DNA of 64,000 nucleotides from Tardibacter sp963781025 (GCA_963781025.1 CAWADU010000003.1:310001-374000); one strand, 5' to 3'. Shown: positions 34,694-44,156, numbered from the stretch's first letter. Notes: a model not told the origin generated them from the sequence alone. Translations and numbers: made by a program.

Positions 34694-35254
34694 ATGGCGG
34701 ATTTGCGTGGCGAACCCTCGATGGAGGACATACTCGCCTCCATCCGTCGCATCATTGCCGAAGACCCCGCGCCAGCCGCGCGAACCCCGACGGCGCGAAA
34801 GGGCGCTTCCCAGCCGTTGCCGCCGGCCGTTGCCGCGCATATGCCCGAACCACAGGCTGAAGTCCCCGAATCGCCACCCGCCGACATCGATTTCGAGGCG
34901 ACGCTTCGCGCCGTAAGCGAAAATCTGGAGATACCGCCGCTTCCCGACGCAACCGAACAGGCTGAAGCGCGGGAGGAGGAGGAAGAGGTGCTGGAGCTGA
35001 CCGAAGTCGCCGAAGATCCGGCGATATTGTCGGCGGCCACGGCGTCAGCGGCTGCGGAACGATTGCAGCATCTTTCGGATGTCATCACGCGCCCCGACGC
35101 GGGCGCGATGACACTGGATGCATTGGTTCGCGAAATGCTGCGTCCCATGCTGAAGGACTGGCTTGACGCCAATCTCGCCGACATCGTCGATCAGGTGGTG
35201 TCGCGCGAGATCGCCCGGCTGACGGGCAAGGGGCAGGGTCAGATCAATCGTTAA
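34694..35254 (+). CDS. popZ: DUF2497 / PopZ-like polar organising protein
   Basis: A 186-residue protein with the hallmark N-terminal helix EPSMEDILASIRRIIAED. A Pro/Glu-rich acidic linker (EAREEEEEVLEL) follows, and a C-terminal oligomerisation region with LVREMLRPMLKDWLDANLAD and IVDQVVSREIARLTGK. This is the architecture of PopZ, which anchors chromosome origins and cell-cycle kinases at the pole in Caulobacter. Its place between tolC and valS is conserved in alphaproteobacteria. With ctrA and sciP 5-8 kb away it suggests a Caulobacter-like cell-cycle circuit. The ribosome-binding site is GGAGGAG. Confidence 0.88.
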   Translation: MADLRGEPSMEDILASIRRIIAEDPAPAARTPTARKGASQPLPPAVAAHMPEPQAEVPESPPADIDFEATLRAVSENLEIPPLPDATEQAEAREEEEEVLELTEVAEDPAILSAATASAAAERLQHLSDVITRPDAGAMTLDALVREMLRPMLKDWLDANLADIVDQVVSREIARLTGKGQGQINR

Positions 35255-35424
35255 CCGGCGAACACGGCGCGACGGATCATGGCGAGTTGCAGACGGGGTG
35301 GTTCCTGCCTTTGCCGTCCACCGCCCGCTGGTCGAGGATGACAATTATGCTCCGCCCTGGGCAAGAAACCCGCTAGTGGATTGAAAACGGCGGCCGAGGC
35401 TGTCCGCTCCGAGGAGGAAAATAT

Positions 35425-36282
35425 ATGAAAATCGGGTTCAATATGTTGTTGTGGACGGGACACGTCACCGAGGAACATTACCCGATCTTCGCCAGGCTAA
35501 AGGCCACGGGCTACGACGGTATCGAGATCCCGATCTTCGATGCGCAGGATCCGACCCATTACCGCGCGGTGGGCGAGGCGGCGGCCAACGCGGGACTGCG
35601 ATGCACGGCGATCACTTTGCTGCCGGATCAGGAGCACAGCGCGATATCAGCCGATCCCGCGCACCGCCAAGCCGCTATCGATCATATCAAGCGCGCGATA
35701 GATTGCGCGCGAGCGGCGGGCGCCGAGGTCTTGGCTGGCCCTTATTTTCAGGTGCTGGGCGGCTTCACGGGCCAGGGCCCGACCGAGGCGGAATTGACGC
35801 GGGCAGCCGAGGTTCACGCGGCAATTGCCCCGGTAGCGGAAGCGGCTGGCGTCGTATGCGCGGTGGAGCCCCTCAACCGTTTCGAGGCGCATCTCCTGAA
35901 CACGATGGAGCAGGCGGCGGCCTATGTCCGGCGGGTCGGCCATGCCAATTTCGGCGCGATGTACGATACCTTCCATGCCAACATCGAAGAGAAGGATCCG
36001 ATCGCGGCAATCGATACCTTGTTCGAAGCGGGCGGGCTGCGTCACGTCCACATTTCGGAAAATGATCGCGGCACGCCTGGACGGGGCCATGCCAGGATTC
36101 GCGAAGCGATCCGCAAGCTCAAGGCGATCGGCTATGACAAGTGGCTGACGATCGAGGCTTTCGGTCAATCCATCCCCGAGCTCGCCGCCGCGACGCGGGT
36201 GTGGCGCCCGCTTTTTGAAAATCCGGAGCAGGTCTACACCGAAGGCTATCGTCTGATCCGGGAGACCTGGGACGCGGCATGA
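35425..36282 (+). CDS. Sugar phosphate isomerase/epimerase (D-tagatose 3-epimerase-like)
   Basis: A 285-residue TIM-barrel enzyme of the xylose-isomerase-like family. The four metal ligands are readable: Glu in CAVEPLNRFE, Asp in MYDTFHANI, His in HVHISENDRG and Glu in TIEAFG. GRGH supplies the loop arginine and histidine. It interconverts ketohexoses or related sugars at C3, but the substrate is unknown. It has its own strong ribosome-binding site (GAGGAGG) and sits alone between the popZ-like gene and valS, a place usually empty in related genomes. Confidence 0.85.
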   Translation: MKIGFNMLLWTGHVTEEHYPIFARLKATGYDGIEIPIFDAQDPTHYRAVGEAAANAGLRCTAITLLPDQEHSAISADPAHRQAAIDHIKRAIDCARAAGAEVLAGPYFQVLGGFTGQGPTEAELTRAAEVHAAIAPVAEAAGVVCAVEPLNRFEAHLLNTMEQAAAYVRRVGHANFGAMYDTFHANIEEKDPIAAIDTLFEAGGLRHVHISENDRGTPGRGHARIREAIRKLKAIGYDKWLTIEAFGQSIPELAAATRVWRPLFENPEQVYTEGYRLIRETWDAA

Positions 36283-36476
36283 TCCGCCCGGCTTTCGGCC
36301 GGAGTTTCTGACGGATCGATCGGGATCATCAACCCGGACGAACCGGCGAAAAGCTGGCCGGAGTGGGACGGCCGTTATCGGCCTTTCCGCCCGGTGTGGC
36401 CTGATTGCGGCTTTGCAGGCCGCATCCGACTGAGCGGCTTCCCCATGCGAACGGGTGCCGCTAAAGCAACTGCATC

Positions 36477-39170
36477 ATGACTGACACCCCCGCCACGCTC
36501 GACAAGACCTTCAACCCCGGCGCCATCGAGGCGCGCTGGTATCCGCATTGGGAAAGCTCGGGCGCATTCCGCCCCGCTCGTCCGGATGCGGAGCCGTTCA
36601 CCATCGTGATTCCGCCCCCCAATGTGACGGGTTCGCTCCACATCGGTCATGCGCTCGACAACACATTGCAGGATATCCTCATCCGTCACGCGCGGCTCAA
36701 GGGCAAGGATGCGCTGTGGGTGGTGGGCACCGATCACGCCGGCATCGCGACGCAGATGGTGGTCGAGCGGCTGCTTGAAACCCAGGGGCAGAAGCGCGCC
36801 GACATGGGCCGCCAGGCATTTCTGGAGCATGTGTGGGAATGGAAGGCGCAATCCGGCGGCCAGATCACCCGCCAGCTCCGGCGGCTTGGCGCGTCGTGCG
36901 ATTGGGCGAACGAGCGCTTTACGATGGACGAGGGCTTTTCCGCCGCCGTCCAGAAAGTATTCGTCGCGCTTTACAAACAGGGCCTGCTGTACCGCGACAA
37001 AAGGCTGGTCAACTGGGACCCGAAGTTCCGCACCGCGATCTCTGATCTGGAGGTCGAAACCAAGGAAGTGCAGGGCCATTTCTGGCACTTCCGCTATCCG
37101 CTGGCCGATGGATCAGGGCACATCACCGTCGCGACGACGCGGCCCGAGACGATGCTGGCCGACATGGCGGTTGCGGTTCATCCCGACGATGACCGCTACA
37201 AGGCATGGGTCGGCAAAGAGGTCAGGCTGCCGATCACCGGGCGGCTGATCCCGATCGTCGGCGACGAGCACGCCGATCCCGAGCTTGGTTCCGGCGCGGT
37301 GAAGATCACGCCGGGGCACGACTTCAACGACTTCGAAGTCGGCAAGCGCGCCGGGTTCAAGGCCGCCGACATGCTCAACATGCTCGATGCCGATGCGCGG
37401 GTGGTCCAGACGTCGGATGACCTCATTCCCGATGACCTGCTCAGCCTCGACCGGTTCGACGCGCGCAAGCTGGTGGTCGAGAAGCTGGAGGCGCTTGGCC
37501 TGCTCGAACAGGTCGAGGACCGCGTCATCCAGACGCCATATGGCGACCGCTCGGGCGTGGTGATCGAGCCCTGGCTGACCGATCAATGGTATGTCGATGC
37601 CGCCGCTCTGGCGAAGCCGGCGATCGAGGCGGTACGGAGCGGTGAAACCCGATTCGTGCCCGAAACCTGGGCGAAGACCTATTTCAACTGGATGGAAAAC
37701 ATCCAGCCATGGTGCGTGTCACGCCAGGTCTGGTGGGGGCATCAGATACCCGCGTGGTACGACGACAAGGGCAATGCCTTCGTCGCCGAGAGCGAGGAAC
37801 AGGCGCAGGCCGAGGCGGGCGAAGGCGTGATGCTGACCCGCGACACCGACGTGCTCGACACCTGGTTCTCGTCCGCGCTGTGGCCGTTCGGTACGCTCGG
37901 CTGGCCCGAAAACAGCGATGAACTAAAGCGCTATTACCCCAGTTCCGTCCTTGTGACCGGCTTCGACATCATCTTCTTCTGGGTCGCCCGAATGATGATG
38001 CAAGGCATTCATTTCATGGGTGAAGCGCCGTTCAAGACGGTCTACTGCCATGGCCTGGTCCGCGATGCGAAGGGCCAGAAGATGTCCAAGTCCAAGGGCA
38101 ATGCCGCCGACCCGCTGGAACTGATCGAGAAATATGGCGCGGACGCAGTGCGCTTCACGCTGGCGGCGATGGAAAGCCAGGGTCGCGACATCAGATTGAA
38201 CGAGAAGCGGGTCGAGGGCTACCGCAACTTCGCGACCAAGCTGTGGAACGCGGCGCGGTTCTGCCAATCGAACGGCATCAAGGCGAGCGCGCATATCGAG
38301 CCGCCTACGGCCACCCTGCCGGTCAATCGGTGGATCATCGGCGAGACGGTGAAAACCGTCCAGGCGCTGGACCTTGCGATGGCGGAGTTCCGCTTCGATG
38401 AGAGCGCGAACACCATCTACCATTTCGTCTGGGCGACCTTCTGCGACTGGTATCTTGAACTGATTAAGCCAACATTACAGGTCGCGGAGATTGCTGACGA
38501 ACATCAAGGCCAAGACTTTATACCTGAAACCCGCACCGTCGCGGGCTGGGTGCTGGACCAGATCCTCGTCATGCTCCACCCGTTCATGCCCTTCATCACC
38601 GAAGAGCTGTGGAATGCGCTTTCTGACCCCGCCCACCCGCGCGGGAACGACCTGATCCTCGCCCATTGGCCGATGGCGGACGCACGGGCGCTGGATGCCG
38701 AGGCGGGTCCGGAAATCAATTGGCTGATCAAGCTGGTATCGGACATTCGCGCCGCGCGCGCCGAACTCAACGTGCCGCCAGCAGCGCGCCTGACGCTCCA
38801 TGTCCGCCATGCAAATGCGCTGACTGAGGCACGGCTGGAACGGAATGATGCGGCGTTGAAGCGGCTCGCCCGGATCGAGACGATCAGTTTCGACGCGGCA
38901 CCTGCGGGCGGGGCAGCACAGATCTTCGTCGACGAGGCGACCTATGTCCTGCCGCTGGAAGGCGTGATCGACCTTGCCGCTGAAAAGGCGCGGCTTGAAA
39001 AAGCGGTCGCGGCGGCGGCGAAGGAGCGCGACGCGTTGGCCGGGCGGCTTGGCAATCCGTCGTTCGTCGAAAAGGCGAAACCTGAGGCGGTTGCTCAGGC
39101 GCGTGACGATCATGCGGCGCGTTCAGCCGAGGCGGAGCGATTGAAGGCGGCGCTGGACCGACTGGGCTGA
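36477..39170 (+). CDS. valS: Valyl-tRNA synthetase
   Basis: An 897-residue class I synthetase. The HIGH motif is PNVTGSLHIGHALDN, the editing domain includes TTRPETMLADMAVAVHPDD, and the KMSKS loop is KGQKMSKSKGNAADPLELI. The C terminus has the ValS coiled coil, starting LAAEKARLEKAVAAAAKERD and ending AERLKAAL. All elements are intact and length is normal. Confidence 0.97.
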   Translation: MTDTPATLDKTFNPGAIEARWYPHWESSGAFRPARPDAEPFTIVIPPPNVTGSLHIGHALDNTLQDILIRHARLKGKDALWVVGTDHAGIATQMVVERLLETQGQKRADMGRQAFLEHVWEWKAQSGGQITRQLRRLGASCDWANERFTMDEGFSAAVQKVFVALYKQGLLYRDKRLVNWDPKFRTAISDLEVETKEVQGHFWHFRYPLADGSGHITVATTRPETMLADMAVAVHPDDDRYKAWVGKEVRLPITGRLIPIVGDEHADPELGSGAVKITPGHDFNDFEVGKRAGFKAADMLNMLDADARVVQTSDDLIPDDLLSLDRFDARKLVVEKLEALGLLEQVEDRVIQTPYGDRSGVVIEPWLTDQWYVDAAALAKPAIEAVRSGETRFVPETWAKTYFNWMENIQPWCVSRQVWWGHQIPAWYDDKGNAFVAESEEQAQAEAGEGVMLTRDTDVLDTWFSSALWPFGTLGWPENSDELKRYYPSSVLVTGFDIIFFWVARMMMQGIHFMGEAPFKTVYCHGLVRDAKGQKMSKSKGNAADPLELIEKYGADAVRFTLAAMESQGRDIRLNEKRVEGYRNFATKLWNAARFCQSNGIKASAHIEPPTATLPVNRWIIGETVKTVQALDLAMAEFRFDESANTIYHFVWATFCDWYLELIKPTLQVAEIADEHQGQDFIPETRTVAGWVLDQILVMLHPFMPFITEELWNALSDPAHPRGNDLILAHWPMADARALDAEAGPEINWLIKLVSDIRAARAELNVPPAARLTLHVRHANALTEARLERNDAALKRLARIETISFDAAPAGGAAQIFVDEATYVLPLEGVIDLAAEKARLEKAVAAAAKERDALAGRLGNPSFVEKAKPEAVAQARDDHAARSAEAERLKAALDRLG

Positions 39171-39178
39171 AATTTAAT

Positions 39179-39243
39179 CGTCACCCAGCGGAGGCCGGGT
39201 CCATGCTGTTGGGCGTGGATTTCTGCCTCTGTGGGAATGACGG
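39179..39243. repeat. Degenerate inverted repeat (REP-like) between valS and the lipid kinase gene
   Basis: CGTCACCCAGCGGAGGCCGG at the left and CTGCCTCTGTGGGAATGACG at the right form an imperfect stem. It resembles dispersed intergenic palindromes of sphingomonads and fills the gap between two convergent genes, where it may act as a terminator. Confidence 0.45.
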
Positions 39244-40143
39244 TTAAGGGTTCGGCACCACGATCTCGATGACACCGCTGGCTACGCTGGCGGTTACAGG
39301 CGTCCGGGCGGTCACTTCACCATCGATGGAGATCGGGAGGCTGGGCTCGGTCTCGATCCTTATCCGGCGGCTCCTGATCGTCTCAAACGTCTGCCGGCGC
39401 TGCGGGAGCTTCAGCACCGTGGCAAGCCAGTTCCAGCCGAGGCTTACCCTGCCGCCGCCCGTCACCACCTGCACGATGAGGTCGCCCGAATCGACTTCGG
39501 CGTTCTCAGTCACCTCCGTGCCGCCCAGGTAGCTGCCGTTCGCGACGCGCAGTTCAACCGCGCGAAATTGCCGGACGCCGGCCCTGTCGTCGGTCAGCGT
39601 CACGGCGAACGGACGAAAACGGATGAGCCGCCACAGCGCCCAGATCATATAACCCAATCGGCCCAATACCCTTTTCAAACCATCGGGGACGGTTGCGCCG
39701 ATGAGGGAAGGCATGCCGATGGCGGCGATGTTGGCGAAATAGTCTCCATCGATCGCGCCAAGGTCTATCCGGGCGCGACGACCGTGGACGATGACCCCGA
39801 TCGCGCCATCGAGATCGAGCGGAATGCCAAGCGTGCGGGCAAAGCTGTTGGCGGTGCCGAGCGGGAGCAGGGCGAACACGCAGTCCTTTCCGACAAGCGA
39901 ATCGACCGCGCCGGACACGGTGCCGTCGCCGCCGCCCACGATCACCAGTTTCACGCCGCTTTCGACAATGGCTGCGATTTCAGACGCAAGGTCCTGGGGA
40001 TGGCGAACGGGGATGGCGTGGATGAGTGTTATTCCCGCCGCCGCCAGCCCGGTCTTTGCCCGGCTGTAGAGCTTTCGCCCGCGCCGCGAATGGGTGTTGA
40101 CGACTAGCGAGCCTTCGCGAGGGACGGGTTTGGCGGTTTCCAT
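39244..40143 (-). CDS. Diacylglycerol/lipid kinase family protein (YegS/DgkB-like)
   Basis: A 299-residue cytoplasmic lipid kinase. The catalytic domain begins LVVNTHSRRGRKLYSRA and has the nucleotide loop LVIVGGGDGTVSGAVDSLVG and the motif LPLGTANSFARTLGIP. The C-terminal domain ends near SISIDGEVTARTPV in the usual way. Substrate may be diacylglycerol, ceramide, sphingoid bases or phosphatidylglycerol. In a sphingolipid-containing bacterium a sphingosine-kinase-like role is possible but not shown. Confidence 0.88.
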   Translation of the reverse strand: METAKPVPREGSLVVNTHSRRGRKLYSRAKTGLAAAGITLIHAIPVRHPQDLASEIAAIVESGVKLVIVGGGDGTVSGAVDSLVGKDCVFALLPLGTANSFARTLGIPLDLDGAIGVIVHGRRARIDLGAIDGDYFANIAAIGMPSLIGATVPDGLKRVLGRLGYMIWALWRLIRFRPFAVTLTDDRAGVRQFRAVELRVANGSYLGGTEVTENAEVDSGDLIVQVVTGGGRVSLGWNWLATVLKLPQRRQTFETIRSRRIRIETEPSLPISIDGEVTARTPVTASVASGVIEIVVPNP

Positions 40144-40200
40144 TACGCAGTCGTAACGCGCCGCCCGGCAAGTGGTTCACCAGGGGCCACCTCAGCATGA

Positions 40201-40232
40201 AAAAAGGGCCGCGCTTGCGCCCGGCCCTTTTT
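40201..40232 (-). terminator. Terminator after ctrA
   Basis: AAAAAGGGCCG and CGGCCCTTTTT form a perfect 11-base stem around a 10-base loop. It is 28 bases past the ctrA stop and has the T run on the minus strand. Confidence 0.88.
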
Positions 40233-40259
40233 GAAGCATGCGGATGAAACGGTCGCGGA

Positions 40260-40961
40260 TCAGGCGACCTGGGCCTTGGAGCCTTCCTCCGGATCGCGCA
40301 GCACATAGCCGCGGCCCCATACTGTTTCGATGTAGTTTTCGCCGTCGCAAGCGCTCGAAAGCTTCTTCCGGAGCTTGCAGATGAACACGTCGATGATCTT
40401 CAGCTCGGGTTCGTCCATGCCGCCGTAAAGGTGGTTGAGGAACATTTCCTTGGTGAGCGTCGTCGCCTTGCGGAGCGACAGCAGCTCGAGCATCGCATAT
40501 TCCTTGCCGGTCAGGTGGACGCGGGCGCCATCGACCTCGACGGTCTTGGTATCGAGATTGACCGCCAGCTTGCCGGTCCGGATGACGGACTGCGAATGGC
40601 CCTTCGACCGGCGGACGATCGCGTGGATGCGGGCGACCAGTTCCTCCCGGTGAAACGGCTTGGTGACGTAATCGTCAGCGCCGAAGCCGAGTGCCCTTAC
40701 CTTGCTGTCGAGTTCCGCCTGTCCGGACAGGATCAGGATCGGCGTGCCGACGCGGGCAAGGCGCAGCTTCTTCAGCACGTCATAGCCGTGGATGTCGGGC
40801 AGGTTCAGGTCGAGAAGAATGATGTCGTAATCATAGAGCTTTCCCAGATCGAGGCCTTCTTCGCCAAGGTCGGTCTGGTAAACGTTGAAACCTTCCGTCG
40901 TCAGCATCAGTTCGATGCTCTTCGCCGTGGTCGGTTCATCTTCAATCAGCAGCACGCGCAT
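40260..40961 (-). CDS. ctrA: Cell-cycle response regulator CtrA
   Basis: A 233-residue OmpR-type response regulator. The receiver domain has the acidic pair IEDE at 7-9 and the phosphorylated Asp51 in LLDLNLPDIHGYDVL. The conserved lysine is in DDYVTKPFHREELVARIHAI. The winged-helix domain has KEYAMLELLSLRKATTLTKE and ends VWGRGYVLRD. This is the CtrA sequence almost without change, and the C terminus (AQVA) keeps a hydrophobic tail like the ClpXP degron of Caulobacter CtrA. In Sphingomonadales CtrA mainly controls motility and late cell-cycle genes. Half-sites upstream suggest autoregulation. Confidence 0.97.
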   Translation of the reverse strand: MRVLLIEDEPTTAKSIELMLTTEGFNVYQTDLGEEGLDLGKLYDYDIILLDLNLPDIHGYDVLKKLRLARVGTPILILSGQAELDSKVRALGFGADDYVTKPFHREELVARIHAIVRRSKGHSQSVIRTGKLAVNLDTKTVEVDGARVHLTGKEYAMLELLSLRKATTLTKEMFLNHLYGGMDEPELKIIDVFICKLRKKLSSACDGENYIETVWGRGYVLRDPEEGSKAQVA

Positions 40962-41294
40962 GTCTGCCTCCCCTTTGTCGCCAGCGGCATCGCATTTTCG
41001 GACCGCCCAGTGAATGACGAATAGTTAACGGTAAGTTTTATCAATGGAAAAGGTTAACGAGAGGTAAAGTCCGTTCACAAATATGAACGATATGTTTTCC
41101 TTACTTCCTATAATGGTCCGTGAATGCGACGTTAACCATTATTAAGCAAGAGTTGGCGACGCGCCACAGGGTGAAAATCCGCCGAGACGAATCGGATTTG
41201 CGACGGGTTTTCAAGACGGCTAACCCGGCGTCTCGCGTCATAAGCGGGGTGAGCCGAGGTTGATCAAGGCCGCAGGTCGCCGTTAGGAAGCCCC
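40962..41294. promoter_or_regulatory. Divergent regulatory region of ctrA and the DUF481 gene with CtrA-like boxes
   Basis: This 333-base gap holds TTAA-N7-TTTT at 41025, TTAA-N7-TAAA at 41054 and TTAACCAT with TTAA six bases later at 41132, against the CtrA consensus TTAA-N7-TTAA. One CcrM methylation site GAATC lies at 41189. The region is much more AT-rich than its surroundings. The boxes fit CtrA acting on its own promoter and perhaps on the porin gene. Confidence 0.6.
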
Positions 41295-42197
41295 ATGACC
41301 CGGTCAAGCGTATCATTTTGGGCAGGCGTTCTTGCGGCCTGTCTGTCCTCCGCGGCGAATGCGGAGCCATTGCCATCCGATGTTCAGCGCATGCTCGACG
41401 CGGCGATCCTGGCGGGCAGGCCCGATCAGATCGAAGCGGTCGCCGCCGTCGCGCGTGCTAGCTACCCGCAGTCGGCAACGGAGGTGAACACGCAGGTCGC
41501 CGCTTATCGCACCGAAAAAGAGAAAAAGCGGGTGGCCGCGCTCCGCAACGAACGCTTCTGGCAGGGCTGGTCAGGCCAAGGCGAAATCGGCGGATCGAGC
41601 AGCAGCGGCAATGACAAGTCCGTGGGCGTCACGGTGGGCCTGAATCTCAATAAGGAAGACATCAACTGGCAGCACAAGTTCGATGCGCTGGTCGATTACC
41701 GCCGCTCCGACGGTGTAACCGAAAAGGAGCGATTCAACGTCAGCTATCAAGGGCAGCGCAAAATCACGAAGCAGGTCTATACCTATGGGCTTCTCCAGTA
41801 CGAGCGCGACCGCCCGGCCGGCTATTACCGGCGTTTCAGCGAAGGCGTTGGCCTGGGTGTCCGTGTCGTCGACAGGCCGGGATTGCGACTGGACATGGAT
41901 GGCGGTCCGGCCTTCCGGCAGACCGGTTTCATCAACGGAGACGAGGACAGGGAAATCAGCGGCCGTGCGTCGATGACGCTGCGCTGGGACATATCGCCGA
42001 GGCTTGGTTTCACCCAGAACGCCAGCGCGTTCCTTTCAAAGGACAGCAGTTTCGTGTCGACAACGGCGCTCACGTCCAAATTGTTTGGAGCGCTGTCATC
42101 CCGGTTTTCGTTCGACGTACGGCACGAAACGGATCCGCCCGCAGGCTCGGTTGCAACCGATACGATCAGCCGCGTGACCCTGCTCTATTCGTTCTAG
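41295..42197 (+). CDS. DUF481 family outer-membrane beta-barrel protein
   Basis: A 300-residue outer-membrane protein. The signal peptide ends near LSSAANAEP. A short helical part (DAAILAGRPDQIEAVAAVAR) precedes the DUF481 barrel with alternating strands such as GKITKQVYTYGLLQYERD-type segments and WQGWSGQGEIGGSSSSG. It ends in Phe (VTLLYSF), the usual C-terminal outer-membrane sorting residue. The family is salt-stress or porin-like with unproven function. It is divergent from ctrA across the CtrA-box region. Confidence 0.87.
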   Translation: MTRSSVSFWAGVLAACLSSAANAEPLPSDVQRMLDAAILAGRPDQIEAVAAVARASYPQSATEVNTQVAAYRTEKEKKRVAALRNERFWQGWSGQGEIGGSSSSGNDKSVGVTVGLNLNKEDINWQHKFDALVDYRRSDGVTEKERFNVSYQGQRKITKQVYTYGLLQYERDRPAGYYRRFSEGVGLGVRVVDRPGLRLDMDGGPAFRQTGFINGDEDREISGRASMTLRWDISPRLGFTQNASAFLSKDSSFVSTTALTSKLFGALSSRFSFDVRHETDPPAGSVATDTISRVTLLYSF

Positions 42198-42227
42198 GAT
42201 ATCGGCCGGGCAACGGTCAGCCGGCTT

Positions 42228-42518
42228 TCACTGACGTTGGTAAAGCGCGCGGTAGTGCTGGACGCGTGTGACGCGCAGGCCCGGCATGCCCGAACGTTCG
42301 ACGGCGCGCTGCCAGGTCGCGAATTCCTCCAGCGTGAGGCTGTAGCGCTCGCAGGCTTCGTCCACGGTGATCAGGCCGCCTGTGACCGCCGCCACAACCT
42401 CGGCCTTGCGCCGGACGACCCAACGGGTCGTGTCGGGCGGCGGCAGCGTATCGATCGTCAAGGTCTCGCCAAGCGGGCCGATGACCTTGGATGGGCGTAT
42501 GGTCTGGTTTTCGATCAT
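42228..42518 (-). CDS. sciP: CtrA inhibitor SciP (DUF1153)
   Basis: A 96-residue helix-turn-helix protein matching SciP. The key block is TLPPPDTTRWVVRRKAEVVA followed by GGLITVDEACERYSLTLEEF and the end VTRVQHYRALYQ. In Caulobacter SciP binds CtrA and stops it recruiting RNA polymerase during early cell cycle. Its place 1.3 kb from ctrA, with only the porin gene between, differs from Caulobacter, where the two are unlinked as far as I know. Confidence 0.93.
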   Translation of the reverse strand: MIENQTIRPSKVIGPLGETLTIDTLPPPDTTRWVVRRKAEVVAAVTGGLITVDEACERYSLTLEEFATWQRAVERSGMPGLRVTRVQHYRALYQRQ

Positions 42519-43049
42519 GTCCTTGTAGACCCGTATATTCCTGCGATCCTTGAAAAAGGGTTTCTATTGGTCAGTTTTCAACGAAGCGATAAACGACAGG
42601 GTAAACAGCCCGGTCAGAATTGTTAAAGGCCGTTGGAATTTCGCGGTATTTTTGCCGTTTCGGATGGATCAGCACCGGTTTTCAACGACGATCCCGCTGT
42701 ATCAGCAGTTGCGCGATGATGGGGTTGAAGCTTCCCTGGTCGCAGGGGATTTGATCCTGGTCCATTGCGCAAGCAAGCGTGCCGCCGAACAGCGAGGCCG
42801 CTTGATGGATTTTGTCGTCGTTACCCGCCAGCCGGGCAAACAGTGACGGTGGGCGATCCTGGCACGGCGTTTTGCCGAATTTAAAGGTCGGTCTCATCCT
42901 GGTCCCATCAATCGCCGGACAATTCCGGTTCTCACCATCAACGACCAACCGTCTGAAAACCTTAGCGATGGAATGGCGGCCGTCCCGAATCACGCGGCGC
43001 GGGCGGACGGCGGGTTGCCGCTGCGGCGGCAAACGACTATTTCGCGCTG
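42519..43049. other. 531-base region between divergent sciP and mnmA, no gene called
   Basis: It should hold both promoters. A TTG-initiated frame at 42550-42846 and a long minus-strand frame over its right half lack ribosome-binding sites and recognisable features. One GAATC site lies at 42987. I found no full CtrA box. Confidence 0.5.
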
Positions 43050-44156
43050 ATGGAGCTTGACCTGCAGCTTTCAAAACCTCTGTCCGCCGCGCGGATCGTC
43101 GTCGCCATGTCCGGCGGGGTCGATAGCTCGGTGGCGGCGGCGCTGTGCGCGTCGAGCGGGGCCGAAACGATCGGCGTGACCCTCCAGCTCTATGATCATG
43201 GCGCGGCGGTAGAAAGTCCGCGCAGTTGCTGCGCCGGCCGCGACATTCACGACGCCCGCGATGTCGCGGCCCATCTTGGCATCGCCCATTATGTGCTGGA
43301 TTATGAAAGCCGCTTCCGTGCCCAGGTGATGGATGAATTCGCCGACAGCTATCTGGCGGGCCGGACGCCGATTCCCTGTGTCCGCTGCAACCAGACGGTG
43401 AAATTCGCCGATCTGTTGAAGGTGGCGCGCGATCTGGGCGCGGACTGTCTGGTGACAGGCCATTATGTGCGGCGGATGATTTCGGCTGGTCGAGCGGAGC
43501 TGCATCGCGCCATCGATCCCGCGCGGGATCAGAGCTATTTCTTGTTCGCGACGACAGCGGCCCAGCTCGACTATCTGCGTTTTCCATTGGGCGGCTTGCC
43601 AAAGGCGGAAGTCCGGGCGTTGGCGGACCGGTTCGGTCTCGGCGTTGCGGCAAAGCCCGACAGTCAGGATATCTGCTTTGTGCCGGGCGGCGACTATGCC
43701 GCCGTCGTCCGCAAGCTGCGACCCGAAGCCGATGACGCGGGCGAGATTGTCGATCTTGAGGGCAGGGTGCTCGGCCGCCATCGCGGGCTGATCCACTTCA
43801 CTGTCGGCCAGCGTCGCGGGATAGAGATCGGAGGCCAGGCTGAACCGCTCTATGTGATTCGCATCGATTCCGCGCAGCGCCGGGTTGTCGTCGGTCCGCG
43901 TCGCGCCCTTGCCGTGGCGAGCGCCCGGTTGTCGGATGTGAATTGGCTGGGCGCGGACTTCGACCAGCCGATGACAGTCAAGGTGCGGTCCATGGCCCGG
44001 CCCGTGCCCGCGCGCTTCGACGGAGTTGGCCTGACGTTCGATGCGCCTGAATATGGCGTCGCGCCCGGACAGGCGGCGGTGTTCTACGCGGGCGAACGGG
44101 TGCTGGGCGGCGGCTGGATAGAGGAAACCGACGCAGCGCTTGCTACGGCAGCCTGA
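43050..44156 (+). CDS. mnmA: tRNA-specific 2-thiouridylase MnmA
   Basis: A 368-residue enzyme that puts sulfur on U34 of Lys, Glu and Gln tRNAs. The PP-loop is VVAMSGGVDSSVAAALC, the tRNA-recognition region has CVRCNQTVKFADLLKVA with the first catalytic Cys, and the second Cys is in KPDSQDICFVPGGDY. The C-terminal barrel ends EYGVAPGQAAVFY. Its last 14 bases overlap the convergent phzF-like gene. Confidence 0.95.
   Translation: MELDLQLSKPLSAARIVVAMSGGVDSSVAAALCASSGAETIGVTLQLYDHGAAVESPRSCCAGRDIHDARDVAAHLGIAHYVLDYESRFRAQVMDEFADSYLAGRTPIPCVRCNQTVKFADLLKVARDLGADCLVTGHYVRRMISAGRAELHRAIDPARDQSYFLFATTAAQLDYLRFPLGGLPKAEVRALADRFGLGVAAKPDSQDICFVPGGDYAAVVRKLRPEADDAGEIVDLEGRVLGRHRGLIHFTVGQRRGIEIGGQAEPLYVIRIDSAQRRVVVGPRRALAVASARLSDVNWLGADFDQPMTVKVRSMARPVPARFDGVGLTFDAPEYGVAPGQAAVFYAGERVLGGGWIEETDAALATAA

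Noticed and set aside
42550..42846. 98-codon frame between sciP and mnmA
   Set aside because: TTG start, no ribosome-binding site, and no recognisable motif. I left it as intergenic.
42682..43653. Minus-strand frame over the mnmA 5' half
   Set aside because: Most of it is opposite conserved mnmA, and the remainder is unlike a protein family.
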